Source of the DNA: Paulownia fortunei | Lineage: Eukaryota; Streptophyta; Magnoliopsida; Lamiales; Paulowniaceae | Direction of reading: 5' to 3' | Assembly (NCBI GenBank): GCA_019321725.1 | Contig: CM033121.1 | Coordinates: forward strand, 2,914,001 to 2,978,000 | Length of the DNA stretch: 64,000 nucleotides | Shown here: positions 46,737-58,500 of the stretch, piece by piece | Numbering within the stretch: the first letter of the stretch is position 1 | Layout: every line of letters begins with the position of its first letter | Notes under the pieces: generated by a model | The model's input: the letters and a program-made list of their open reading frames with translations, nothing else | Database searches by the model: none | Told to the model about the DNA's origin: nothing | Translations under genes and position numbers: made by a program

Positions 46737-49700
46737 ATGGATTCTCTGTCATCAGTCTCACCATCTATTGTACTTCCTCTCGGCCGCCGCCACCACCACC
46801 ATCGCCGGCGGCAATCGACGCTCTCCTTTACAAGTATAAAAAAACTCAATAAACTTCGTATTTCTGATGAATTTTGTGGAAGAAAGCAGAATATGAAAGT
46901 TCACTGCAAATTGAGCGGAGAAGATGAAAAGGAAGGTGAAAATGATCGGAACGACGAGGAATTGGAGAGAGCGCTACGGATGGACGGCACGATCCCCGGG
47001 ACTTCAGACGCGTTTGTGAAGCAGGTGTCTTCACGCGCTTACGATATGCGTAGGCATCTTCAGCAGAGTTTTGACAGCAGTAGCTACGATGGTAAGATCT
47101 TTCCCAACATTATTTGGAAATTTTTCTAATGCTTAATTTAGCTAAATGTATTGATTTCTTGGTTTTGGATCATATATATTCCAAATCTTCTACTTTAACA
47201 GCCATGTAGTTTAAAGTATGCAGCATGATTCTCGAATATTAACTGTTTAATTGATAAGTAGCTCAGTAAAAAGAAAAAGAAAGAGTATAATTTCAACAAA
47301 TTAATCTCCTGTCCCAAGAAATTGGTTAATGACTGATTCTCCTAAGTTCATGCGAAATATTCTTCAATATACAAATTTTATGTTCACATTAGAGACATAT
47401 TTTCTTCAAAACTATGTTGTAGATGGAATTTTATCTTTATTTTTATTGCAAAGCACTCGTGAAGCTCTTCAGTCAGCCAACTGCTGAGCTATTTTGCCGC
47501 AACCAAGTGACGTTATAATATTTCCATTAAGCGGCCCTATAGTTGGCCATCTAAGATGCAACTAGCCAGCAATATTTAGACACCCTGCTCCGGAAGTTCC
47601 TTGAGGGAAACTTTTGGTAAGATTAATGGAAAGTATTGGGAATCGGTTGGGTGGAAGCAATTAGAAATCCGAAATTTGATTTATTAGGAATATTCAATAA
47701 ATGATAGCAAAAATAAGTGATATTAACAGAATATAAAATTGTACAGTAATTTTTATGTAGTTTGACAAATTCGCCCACGTCAACGAGAGTTCTCGTTCTT
47801 CCACTAATAGAGAATTTACCGATACAAGAAAAATACAATTTTGAGTTTTATACCCAAACTCAAGAAAAGAAATTTCTTTTACAACTACTCTAATAATTAT
47901 CGAAAAATACTCCCTCAATTTCTTTGTATTGTCCCAAGAGAAAAAAATTCTAAGGCTATGTTTGGTTTGCTTTGGCCAAAAGCAATTCCTTCCCAATTCT
48001 TTTTCCTAAAACAAAACCAAACATACATCACGTTCTCCAATACATTTTTCTACTAATACATCACATTTTCCAATACATCACATCAAAACTCATTCTCTCC
48101 AAATACTTCCCCCAAAACACCCAAATGCTAACCAAACATTCCTCAAGTGTTTTCCCATACTTATAACAATTTATCTCTCACAAATTGCCCTCCCTAGGGG
48201 CATATACTCTTGGCATTGGTTTGACATTAAGCTCTCTCTCTTCTGCTTGGTGCATTCTACCTCTACTCCCAAGCCCCCTTATATGGGTAGGAGGAGGGAA
48301 CAAAAAAAATCAGGTGTCGAAAGGTGCTTCACCTTTCGGCACCGAAAGTGTCAATTGATGGGAAAAGGTTGTCTATAAGCCGTCAACTTTGATTTTCTTT
48401 TTCAATCAGGTGCTCACATTATGGTGGACCCCAACAATCTCCACCTCCACCACAATACAGTTTCACTCGCAAACCTATACACAGAACACCATTGGCCTTC
48501 AATCAATTTAATGCACTTGCCGAATCAATAAGGTTTTAACTCCACATGATTCTAGTTAGCCAATGCACTCGTACTGCCCAGTCAACATCGCTAGTTGATT
48601 GTTGAGAGAGATGACATCCTCTCGCCCAGTTGGATTTCCTTCACACCTATTTGCTCCCTAGGAGCCTTCTGGCGTGTTCCACTTCCAGTTATCCTTTGAG
48701 GTCACACCAGACCGATACAAATTTCTATACTTCTCTCCTATCATTAGGACCCTTCCGCCACGTGTTACTTTCAGGTTTCCACCTCCATCTGAATACTTGC
48801 AGCCCCTTGAATCCAACTGGCTCAAGCAAATTAAATTCCTTCGCATTTTTGGGACATAGGCCACACCACCTAAAGTACGATTTACTCCATCACTATTTTG
48901 ATTTTCAGCATTCCAAATTCCATTGTTCTATAAGTAGAATCATTACCCAAGAACAAAGTACCTCCCTAATTGTTGGGGTTCACCACAATGTGGGTTCCTA
49001 TTTGAAAAAAAAAATCAAAGTTGGGGGCTGATAGGTAACCCCCCTTCCCATCATTTGACACTTTCGGTGTCGAAAGGTAAGGCCCTTTTCGGTGCCTAAT
49101 TTCTTTTGATTTCTTTTGCTCCCTCTTGCCCCCTATATAAGAGGGCTTGGGTGCACAGAGAGAATGCACCAAGCAGAAGATAGAGAGCTTGGTATCCAAC
49201 CAAGGTTAAGAGAAAAATAGAGTGCAGACACCTAGGGAGAGCAATTTGTGAGAGACAAAGCAAATTGTTATAGATGTGAGAAAACATTTGGGGTTTTTTC
49301 TCTTGGGGCAATACAAAAGGGTTGGGAGAGTGTTCTTTGGTAACTATTAGAGTGGTAATACAAGGGTTTTCTTTTCTTGAGTTTGGGCATAAAACTGAAG
49401 GTTGTATTTTTCTTGTACCGGTAAATTCTCTATTAGTGAAAGAAGAGGAACTCTCGTGGATGTAGGTGGATTTGCCGAACCACGTAAAAATCTCTGTACA
49501 ATTTTATATTTTGTCCATATCATTTATTTTTGTCATCATCTTGGTGTGGTTTGCCGAATATTCATAATAAATCAAATTTCAGATTTTCAATTGCGTCCAT
49601 TGTGCCCAACAAGTGGTATAAAAATCATTTAGTTGATGCTAAATATTGAGATTTGATTTAATAGGATAGACGGGAAAGGGAATTTCACTCTTTGGTAAAG

Positions 49701-52700
49701 AAGGGTGAAAGATCTCCTAATTCATCATGGCTTAGTAGGGGTATTGAAGGAAAATGCGGGAATGTCAGAAAGTATGAAAGATGCATAGTGGGAAGATTTG
49801 GAATCGCGCTTTGTTAGCACGATTCAACTTTGTATTGCGGACAACTTTATCAATAATGTTGTGGATGATGATTCTGAAGATTTGGCACTAAAGCTTTGGG
49901 CAAAATTAGAGAACTTGTATCTCGGAAAAAAATTTATCCACAAAATTACTTCTAAAGTGGCAATTTTATAGGCTGAAGATGCAGGAGGGTACCAATTTAA
50001 CGGACTGATGGATCAACTGCAGAAAGTTGATGTGAAGATTGAGGAAGAAGATAAAGCGCTTTTACTTCTTACCTCACTCCTGAATTCATAAATGGTCTAC
50101 GAACGATGTTGTTATACGAGAAAGATACACTGGACCTGGAGTATGTGAAAGCATCATTATTGTCCTATGAAAAACGAAAGAAGGCAAATCAGGAAGTGGA
50201 GCAAGAATCTGCTTTGGTTGCTTAGGGCATGAATTGCAATGAAAGGAAATCTGGTGGTAGATCTATGAACAACAGGTCAGGTCCAAAGGCTAGAGGGAAA
50301 GGTAAGGTCTGATTCGATTGTGCATAAGAATGCCATTTCAGGAGAAATTGTCCTTACAGAAGGAAGGACAGAGATAGTGAATGTGGCAGCAGTAATGTGG
50401 CAATAACAGAGTCATACGATAGAGATATTTTCACAGTTTCCACACGTATGAATACTTCTTCTCAACATGGATGGATTTTAGATTTGGGATGCGTAATGTA
50501 TGTGTGCTCCAGAAAGGATTATTTAGATTTACTTCAATTGAAGAGGGCAGATACTTTGTCCTTGGTTGATGGTTCTATTTGTAGTATCATGGGATTTGGA
50601 ATGGTGAAAATCAAAATAGTTGATGAAGTGAATCGTATTTTTGGTGATGTGGCCTATGTCCCAAAGATGTGAAGGAATTTAATTTTTTTAGGCCAGTTGG
50701 ATTCAAGGGGCTGTGAGTATTCAGCTGGAGGTGAAGTCCTGAAAGTCACACGTGGCGGAAGGATCTAATGATAGGAGAGAAGTATGGAAATTTGTAAGTG
50801 ACCTCAAATGATGACTGGAAGTAGAGTGTGCTAGAAGGCTTTTAGAGAGCAGACGAGTGTGAGGGAAATCCTGCTAGGCGAGAGGATGGATCGAGGTCGT
50901 CCTTCTCGGCAATCAACTAGCGGCGTTGACTGGGCTGCACATGTGCATTGACCGACTTGAATCAGGTGGAGCTAGGACCTTACTGATTCGACATGTGCAG
51001 TGGATTGATTGAAGACCAATGGTGTTCGGTGTTCCGACTTGCGAGTGAAAGTGCATTGTGGTGGAGATGGAGATTGGTGGGGTCCACCGTGGGCCCCTGT
51101 TTGAAAACAAAAAATCAAAGTTGGGGGGCTGACAGACAGCCCCTGTCGGTGCCGAAGCACCTTTCGAAGCCTGATTTCTTTTTCAAATTGGGGCCCACAT
51201 TGTGGTGGACCCCAACATAATCTTGGCCTTATCTTGGGGCAATGGTGCCTCACCTTCAATTGATTGTGCTTGTTATGTATGGATTACTTAATGCATTGTA
51301 CACTAGATAGAGTTTGTGTGCAAGATGCAACTTTTTAACTGAAACAACTTTCATTAGACATTATCTCATTACAAATTCCTTCTGCAAGTTTTCACTAAAT
51401 GTTGTCGTTTTATGTTCTAAATTCAGTATTGGAGGCAAACCCTTGGAGAGAGACTTCAAAATCTGTTTATGTGCTGACTCACCAGGAAAACCAGCTATGT
51501 ACAATGAAAACTCGTAGAAATCGCAGGTAATTCAAGTTTCAGTTCTGCTCGCCTCTTTTCTGTGCATGTGTGGGTGTCAAGTAATTTCTTCCAGTTGCTC
51601 AGCGTTTATTCTTAATGCAGTGAAGTTGAAAGAGAGCTTGGGCTTCTGTTTTCCAAAGGAGGAAAGTGGAGAAACCAATCAAAGCAGTCAGGAACCAGTA
51701 CCAAATTTCAGATGCTTGTCGAGGACGTCCAAGAGGGTGTACTTGTAAGTTCCTAGTAGCATGCATTATCTAATGTTTGATCTCGTCTCATCTTATATCA
51801 CAGGTATTTAGAAACAATGTATCTGAACTTAGCATCGCACTTGGTCTCTAAGCCTCAGATTTGGGACTGCTGTCTTGAGGTGCATGTGTTTAAGAAACTA
51901 CAAGATAGTTATTTATAATACAAATTTTAAAAGTATTGATTTGTTCTCATTTGAAAATTGATCAAAGAAAAAATTAGCCGTAGTTATCATTATTGTTACT
52001 TTCTTGTCATATCTAACAATGTTTCCCCAAAAATTGGAATTTCAACTTAGACAGTTAATTACAAAAATAAATAGTTAATTAGTGTAAACAATCAATTAAC
52101 TCGATATAAATCTTAGAAGGAAGATACGAAAATAGTAATCAAGCTCATAAGTCATAAAACACTTCTCCATGATTGTATTTAAGCAGAGTTGTTATTGACA
52201 CTGGACTTACCTATACAGATAATCTACTTTATACTATATTTAAACAAGTGGAATGCCTGCCTTAAAATATGAGAGCTAATTATGCAAGTGATTAAAGGAA
52301 GAGGAAAACAAAATGTTAATTTAATTAAATCAGTTTGGTTTGCATTTCTTATTGTTTTAACATCTGGCTTGTAAAATAGAAGCATTGCAGAATGCACATC
52401 TCTATGGATAAGTAATGATTATTAACTAACTATGGGATATAATGATTACATCTACTTTAAATCTTAACACTCTTTTGGACCTAAGATTTGGTGGAGAAAG
52501 TGAAAACGAAAGACAAAAACATTGAAAAGTAAAATTTCAGCATATTTTTCCCTCAGAAAAATCAGTTTTAATTCCCAAAAATGTATTAGGAGTGTAAATT
52601 AATGAATTTCGTTTATAATTATATACCTGCAAGTGTTTTCTTTGGATTTTCCCTTCGAAAGCAAATAAAGGAAAAGGTTTTCTTTCGTGGTTTCTTCACT

Positions 52701-53083
52701 CAAACCCAAGTTCTAAACATGAAGTAAGATCAAAATGGTTTCAAGTATTTATTGTATATGAGAAATGATCTCTTGTAGGTATTTGAAGATGAAAATGAAG
52801 CTGCAAGGTACTGTGATTTGCTTCAAGGAGGAGGTCAGGATTGTGAAGGTGTTGCAGAGATAGATGCTTCATCAGTAAGCAGCACTATTGCTTTATCTTA
52901 CTCCATTTTACGATTATCTCCAATATTTACCATAATTTCTTGCAGGTCTTTGATCTCTGTCAAAAGAATAGGGCGCTTGCAGTTTTATTCCGTAGGGGCA
53001 GAAAACCTCCTCTGCCTGAAAGTCTTAAGCTTAACTTGCGGGCACGTAAACGCTCCCTTGAAGACCAAGAGGACTTGATGTGA
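46737..53083 (+). CDS. Plastid-type DUF3110-like protein (270 aa) with a transposon-filled first intron
   Basis: Five exons: 46737-47091, 51427-51526, 51621-51744, 52779-52874 and 52946-53083, all GT-AG, total 270 aa. The N-terminus is rich in Ser/Arg/His and poor in acids, as in a chloroplast transit peptide. Then follow LERALRMDGTIPGTSDAFVK and SSRAYDMRRHLQQSFDSSSYD, then VYVLTHQENQL and a region with VLVFEDENEAARYCDLLQGG, which matches the cyanobacterial/plant DUF3110 pattern. The end is LKLNLRARKRSLEDQ plus a short acidic tail. The role is unknown. Intron 1 is 4.3 kb because retroelement fragments and a MITE fill it. The coding frame itself is undamaged, so the gene is probably still active if that intron is spliced. 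Confidence 0.88.
47640..48436 (-). mobile_element. Copia-type LTR, minus orientation, split by a MITE
   Basis: Read leftward from 48436 it starts TGTTGGGGTCCACC and is homologous, block by block, to the plus-strand LTR at 48971-49611. Shared landmarks are ACACTTTCGGTG, TATAAG followed by GGGCTTGGG, GAATGCACCAAGCAGAAG and TTCTCTATTAGTG. The far end near 47640 is imprecise. About 190 bp of unrelated sequence (47955-48146) interrupts it. Confidence 0.85.
47955..48146. mobile_element. hAT-like MITE nested in the minus-strand LTR
   Basis: The ends are GGCTATGTTTGGTTTGC and, reverse-complemented, GAGGAATGTTTGGTTAGC. The sharing of ATGTTTGGTT and the exact break of the LTR alignment at this place support an insertion. 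It is non-coding. Confidence 0.75.
48437..48970 (-). mobile_element. Internal fragment of the minus-strand Copia remnant (protease end and 3' region)
   Basis: On the minus strand this encodes a Copia-like block, AYVPKMRRNLICLSQLDSRG then LKVTRGGRVLMIGEKYRNLY (the segment after the aspartic protease). A non-coding 3' stretch and purine-rich GTGGAGGTGGAGAT lead directly into the LTR. Integrase and reverse transcriptase are absent. The piece is cut at 48970, where the plus-strand element begins. Confidence 0.8.
48971..49611 (+). repeat. 5' LTR of the plus-strand Copia element
   Basis: 641 bp, beginning TG and ending CA, with a TATA box and the GAATGCACCAAGCAGAAG block. It pairs in inverted orientation with 47640-48436. 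Confidence 0.88.
51075..51217. repeat. Truncated 3' LTR joined to an inverted LTR tip (palindromic end)
   Basis: 51075 to about 51182 matches the first ~110 bp of the LTR in plus orientation. About 51183-51217 matches the LTR start in minus orientation and ends CCCCAACA. The outer arms (GGGGTCCACCGTGGGCCCC and GGGGCCCACATTGTGGTGGACCCC) can pair. Confidence 0.8.
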
Positions 53084-55529
53084 GAAATTGATGTGAGTTG
53101 GAGTACAAGTGACCTATAAAAAATTTGTTACTGTTGTGAAACTTCTGGTAGCATAAAAATACCCAGTAACAATATTGTGACAGGATTTCAACAATATGAT
53201 TTATTGTAAATAGTGGAAATTAGATCTACTATGGTATGCAACTTGTTCCATCTTCTTTGCTCCTTTATGAGGTTGGACATTAAATTACATACACGGCGGT
53301 AGATTTCATCTGCTGCTTTAGGATTTGAAAGCAGCGTAATCATAGAGAATTTGGTATGAAGGGAAAAGGGGAGGCTGAAACAGTATGTATATTGACTCTT
53401 TAGTTCTTGTTGTTTGTTTGGCCTTGACAATTAGGGTAGAATGATAATAACAAGCAAGCTTTATTTTATTTTTTACTTTTTTTGGCCTTCTGATTCATCC
53501 CCTTTGAGGTATTTTTTCTTTTCTTTTTTCTTTGGGGTTAAAAAGCCTGTGTGGGGTTAGTCAAAGACTACCTGTTTATCTATTTAGAAAAGAAATACTA
53601 AAATGGGGGTGGATTAGAAATTGAAGCACGTTGACGTAAGAACATTCAACAAATTGATGTCTTGATAAGTATGAAGGCATCAAATGTGCATAGTTGACGC
53701 TGAGTTTTTAGAGGTATGATCCTCAATATTTAGATTATCTTTCCTTGCCCTGATTGATACATATAGTGGACTTGGACCACTTCAACAGTGAATTTTCTCT
53801 GCAAATCTGAACAAAGCTGGTTTTTGGCTTTTACTTTGAAGGCTTCACATGAGAATTCAAGAACTATAAGACATCAACATGTTGCAGCCGGCATAGTTGA
53901 TTAAGGTGATTTGTGGAACTATTCCCCTTGATTGCTAACCAAATACGCAACATATACATGAATAAGAGAGGAAATTCCTAATGGATGGCTATTTTGATAG
54001 TGAAATGTGACTATAGATCCATTTGTATCTTAGGATTGTGAATTTCATTTTCTTTTTATTTTTTATTTTTTATTTGGCAGGGCTTTAACCTGGGTTAGAG
54101 GAGCCCTTCCAGAAATTCTCGACGGTCTGAGACAAGCCAAGGCCAAATAGGGGGTTTGGAAATAATTTCAACCAGCAACAGGGGATTGTGAAAACTCTTG
54201 AAAAATCTAGTGCAATACTTTTAGGTCGTCCAAGACCATTCTATTATGAGGAATGTGTGTTGTAAAATACTAATGCTCTATAATTTAATGGTAAATGATG
54301 GATCACATGTGCTACTAATTTAGTAATATAGTTTGGTAATAAGAATTTAGTTATACTCTAATGACTCTAGTCCACAATAATGCTAAAATTGGATCGTCTT
54401 TCAATTGAAAATTGATGTGATTGTTGAAAGGAATAAAATATGCAAAATCAAATGAAATCCCCTAATTACTAAATAGATATTGAGTCCTAATATATCTTCT
54501 CAATTTCACGAGTATTTCTTGTGGCACTCCATGACCAAAAAGACCAAAAACACTTATACATATTTAATCCCACTTGCCAAATACAAGAAACAAACACAAA
54601 AAAGTCAGACAAGGGTGAATCTGATTCTGTCTGAAAAAAGTAAAGAGGTGTGACTATATTACTATATTGGCATACTACTACTTATAGATTCCACATAGTA
54701 AGTTGTGAAAAAGCCTATCCATATTTTAAAGCTCACAAATCAGAAAATGGGCTACCCTTTTTCACACTTAGATCTAAAATGCCCCAACTTTGTGGGTTAA
54801 ATCTGATCTCCTTCTTTGACTTTGTCATCACAATTTTTGCAAGTTTTATTTCATATTACCTCTTCTCTCTTGATGTATTATATTATTGAGCTTTTAGGAT
54901 AATATAAAGAATTTTTTGAATTCTTCAAACTTTGGACATTTCTATAGTACATTATGTACCCAAATTTGTCCTAAAAAAGTATGCTATGCAAACATTTTGC
55001 AGTTAAAGGGATTTCTTTTGACTTTAAAAATGTCAACCTTTGGAAACCAAGTTGAAGAGTACAATGACTTGAAAATGTCAAAAAAAAATAAAAATTTAAC
55101 TTTTATTCACGATCTTTAAAAATTGTCAACTTTATTGAAAAAAAATCAATTCACGATACTTTATATATGTGTGTGTATATATATATATATATGTGCATTG
55201 TTTTTTGTTTATGATTACATTCCATTTTCGATTCTAATTATTAATGAGGTAACAATAATGTTTTTTAGAACTTTAAAGAGATTCTTATTAATTTAAGTTG
55301 TAATAAAAAGTGAATTTATATTAATTTTCTCAACATATATATATATTTATTTATTTTATTTTATTTTTTTGCTTTTTTTGGGTAATTTAGATCTTTCTTG
55401 GTTGGCCCAAGCAAAAACAGTTTTTGCGTTGCACATTAATCTCACACGCGCCAGAGTAAGAAAATGAACTGCCAAAAACCAAGACAATAACATTTCGTGA
55501 TTCGGATACGACATAAAAGAATCCAACCA
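53084..55529. other. Intergenic region upstream of VIK
   Basis: It begins with the 3' UTR of the DUF3110-like gene. No gene is supported; the frames at 54650-54889 and 54916-55119 are AT-rich chance frames. TA repeats lie near 55170-55190. The last 130 bp become GC-rich and probably form the VIK promoter and 5' UTR. Confidence 0.5.
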
Positions 55530-58500
55530 ATGAGCGGAAGCGACGGCAGCTCCGGGCGCTCCGCCGGCGGAGACGTACAGCCACCCCGTCGGCGGTGGAG
55601 AGGGAGAAGAAGAAAGAGAAGGCGCGGGTGAGCCGGACGTCTCTAATTCTGTGGCACGCGCACCAAAACGATGCCGCTGCGGTGAGAAAGCTCCTGGAGG
55701 AGGATCGCTCGCTGGTGCATGCTAGGGACTATGATTATCGGACTCCGCTCCACGTGGCGGCAATCCACGGCTGGATCGACGTCGCCAAGTGTCTTCTGGA
55801 GTACGAAGCTGACGTCAACGCTCAAGATCGATGGAAAAACACCGTAAGTTTTTATCCTCATTCACACACATGTGTATTCATTTTGCATAGATGGACTTCT
55901 ATGTGTGTGAACAGTCGCTTAGTTCATGTGTGGGTGTAGGTAGTGATTTTGTTTTGTTTTTTTGTTTTTTTATGTGTTTTTATTTGTAATTCTGTTGGTT
56001 TGATGATTAATGCTGAGTTAATTAATACTCTCTTTTATCGAGAATTTTGTAAAATTGTGATTTTGTTTAGTGCAATACTGTGTATTTTAGCTGTGAAACA
56101 GTAGAGAATTGCTTGAGCGTGTCTCTTAAAGTTCGCAAATTTTAGAATTACCCGTCTTTTCATGCTTCCTGTCGTTAAGTTGATAGTGTGGTTTGAGAAA
56201 GGTTTGACCTTTGTTGATGATTGTTCACAATGACGATGAGCATAGGATGTGCATGTTCTTTGTTTGAACGATTGAAAAGCTTCTTCTACAATGGGTAGGT
56301 TACATCGTTAATTTGTCAAAAGGCTATCCTGAAAAACTAGTATGTCACCTGCATTCCTGGTTGTCTGTGTAACATACCATGATCACAAGTTCGCATGTTA
56401 TACATGGACAACCTTCTGCAAGCATGTTATTGACATTACCATTATCTGGCATACCTTAGGACAACTTAAGAGCTAGATGTGGTCTACCTGCCTAAATTTT
56501 GGAGTTAGATTGGCAAAGTTTCTAAAATGGTGGTGATAAGGGATGAGGCAATGAAGTTCTTCGAATTTTTAAACCTAAAATAGGTGTGGCACTAGATGAT
56601 CATCCAGATTTGATAGTAATAATACTTGATATGTGTGGTATGCCTAAATATGAAGTAAAATATTTATAGGGCTGTCAATTAAGTCAATCTCATAGAATTT
56701 ACTAATAATTGAACTTGGACAAGTTTTTCGTCCTTAAAGTTCAATTTTTTTTTTTTAAAAAAATGCAAGCTCCAATTGGAGCTGGCTCGAGTGTAATTTA
56801 CTGTTTTGATACAGCAATAGATAAAAAATTAGTCTAGATTATCACCTCTCCAATAAAAGAGAATCAATTATATACAGAGTAATTTAAAATAGTACAATAA
56901 AACTTTATTCCATACCACAATTAGTGTTTAACAAATTGGTTTTTGCTAACACTTATAAATTTGATCTGAATACGAATAATTAGGAATAACTATATATCAA
57001 GTCATGTAGGTATGACAAAGATATAAACAGGAAATTTCAGGTGAAAAGTTTAAATGCATTTGTAAGATATTTTTCTCTATATATTTAGAAGGACTATAAG
57101 ATATTTTGGGAGTAAAAAGGTCTTTTAGATACTGTCAAATGAATCAAAAAATTTCACATTGTCTATTGGTACACACATCAATGTTTTCGTGAAATATCTA
57201 GATATCACTTGTTTTCTTTCTTGAATATTTTCTGATACAATATAGATGCATGATAATTTTCTGATCAACATTTCGTTTTTTGACATTCCTCATATTTTAA
57301 TTTTAGTTTAGTACTGTCATTGGCCGCATCTCTAAATTGTATATCATATCAAGATGGAAATGGAATTTGTTTTATAAAAATTGCATTGGAACGAAGTATT
57401 ACTCATAATTGAAACAAGTTATTAGCCATAAATATTATCTCAACCATGAACCATGTACTGGACTAAAGAAAAAGGAACTACTATATAAAGTTTGGGAAGT
57501 GAACAAAACAAGGGAGTTCTTTGAAATGCATGATGTGATTTTTATTGTTTACTAATTATGCTTTTACACTATACTGAATATGAGTTCTATATTATGGCAA
57601 ATTTAAAAGCTCGAGTGCACCTTTAGTTCAGTAAGCTTGGATAGGATATTCATAGTGTCGTTTGATATTTTGGTTTATTTTTCTATACTTCCAATTCATA
57701 TTTGATTTGAAATTTGTCGTTCCAGTTCTCAGTGCAGTGTTCCAATGTCTAAACGCTTATGCACTCTCTCTCTCTCTCTTTTCTTTTGTTGATTTCTTTT
57801 TATGGCATGAACTTATTATGTGATGGAGACTCCATCTAGTTTCTGTATATAGATTTCTGTTTAGTTGCTATTCTATCTGAATTTTGCATTTGTGATAACA
57901 GCCTCTAGCTGATGCCGAAGGAGCAAAAAGATCTCAGATGATTGAATTATTAAAGACATATGGTGGGCTGTCATATGTAAGTGTCATTCTTCTTTGCTGC
58001 ATTCTTCCTTATGTGTTATCTATTCCCCTCCCTGCCTCCCTCCCCCCCCCCTCTCTCTCTCTCCCCAGTTTGTTAGTGTAACTATAAGTTTATCTCTTCA
58101 TTCTTGAAGAGTTTGTATAATAAAAGCCCACATTTTGCAACCCTTGGAAGGTATAATGAGATTCATGAGATGGCTGAGTTAGTTAACTTATAAAATATAT
58201 CATTATATCTCTTCTTATTTTGTGGAATCCATTTTATAGTTTCTTGGCTTGCTTTTTATTTGGGGCATATTGCAGGGCCAGAATGGAAGTCATTTTGAAC
58301 CAAGGCCTGTTCCACCCCCTCTACCAAATAAGTGCGACTGGGAGATTGACCCTGGTGAGCTGGACTTCTCAAGCTCGACTCTGATAGGGAAGGTCTGAGT
58401 TCATTTGCAGAATACTACTGACTATTTCCCACCTTAAATAACAAGCTTATAATTTAGTCACCTCTTAGTTTCTAAGAAAGCCTAATAAGATAATCTGATC

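Larger units (their letters stand above)
48971..51217 (+). mobile_element. gag-protease-only Copia retroelement, plus orientation
   Basis: The 5' LTR is 48971-49611 (TGTTGGGG...CCCAACA, with CTATATAAGAGGG as promoter at about 49131). A degraded primer-binding site follows (TGGTATAAAAATC at about 49614). The interior has gag-like sequence at 49800-50220 (with VDVKIEEEDKALLLLTSLLN) and a protease-type frame at 50397-50672 (HGWILDLGC, YVPKM). Then come a 3' non-coding stretch with a polypurine tract and a truncated 3' LTR from 51075. Several stop codons and frame breaks are visible, and integrase and reverse transcriptase/RNase H are missing. The element ends at 51217 in an inverted LTR tip. TAAT flanks both ends (48967-48970 and 51218-51221). 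Confidence 0.82.
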
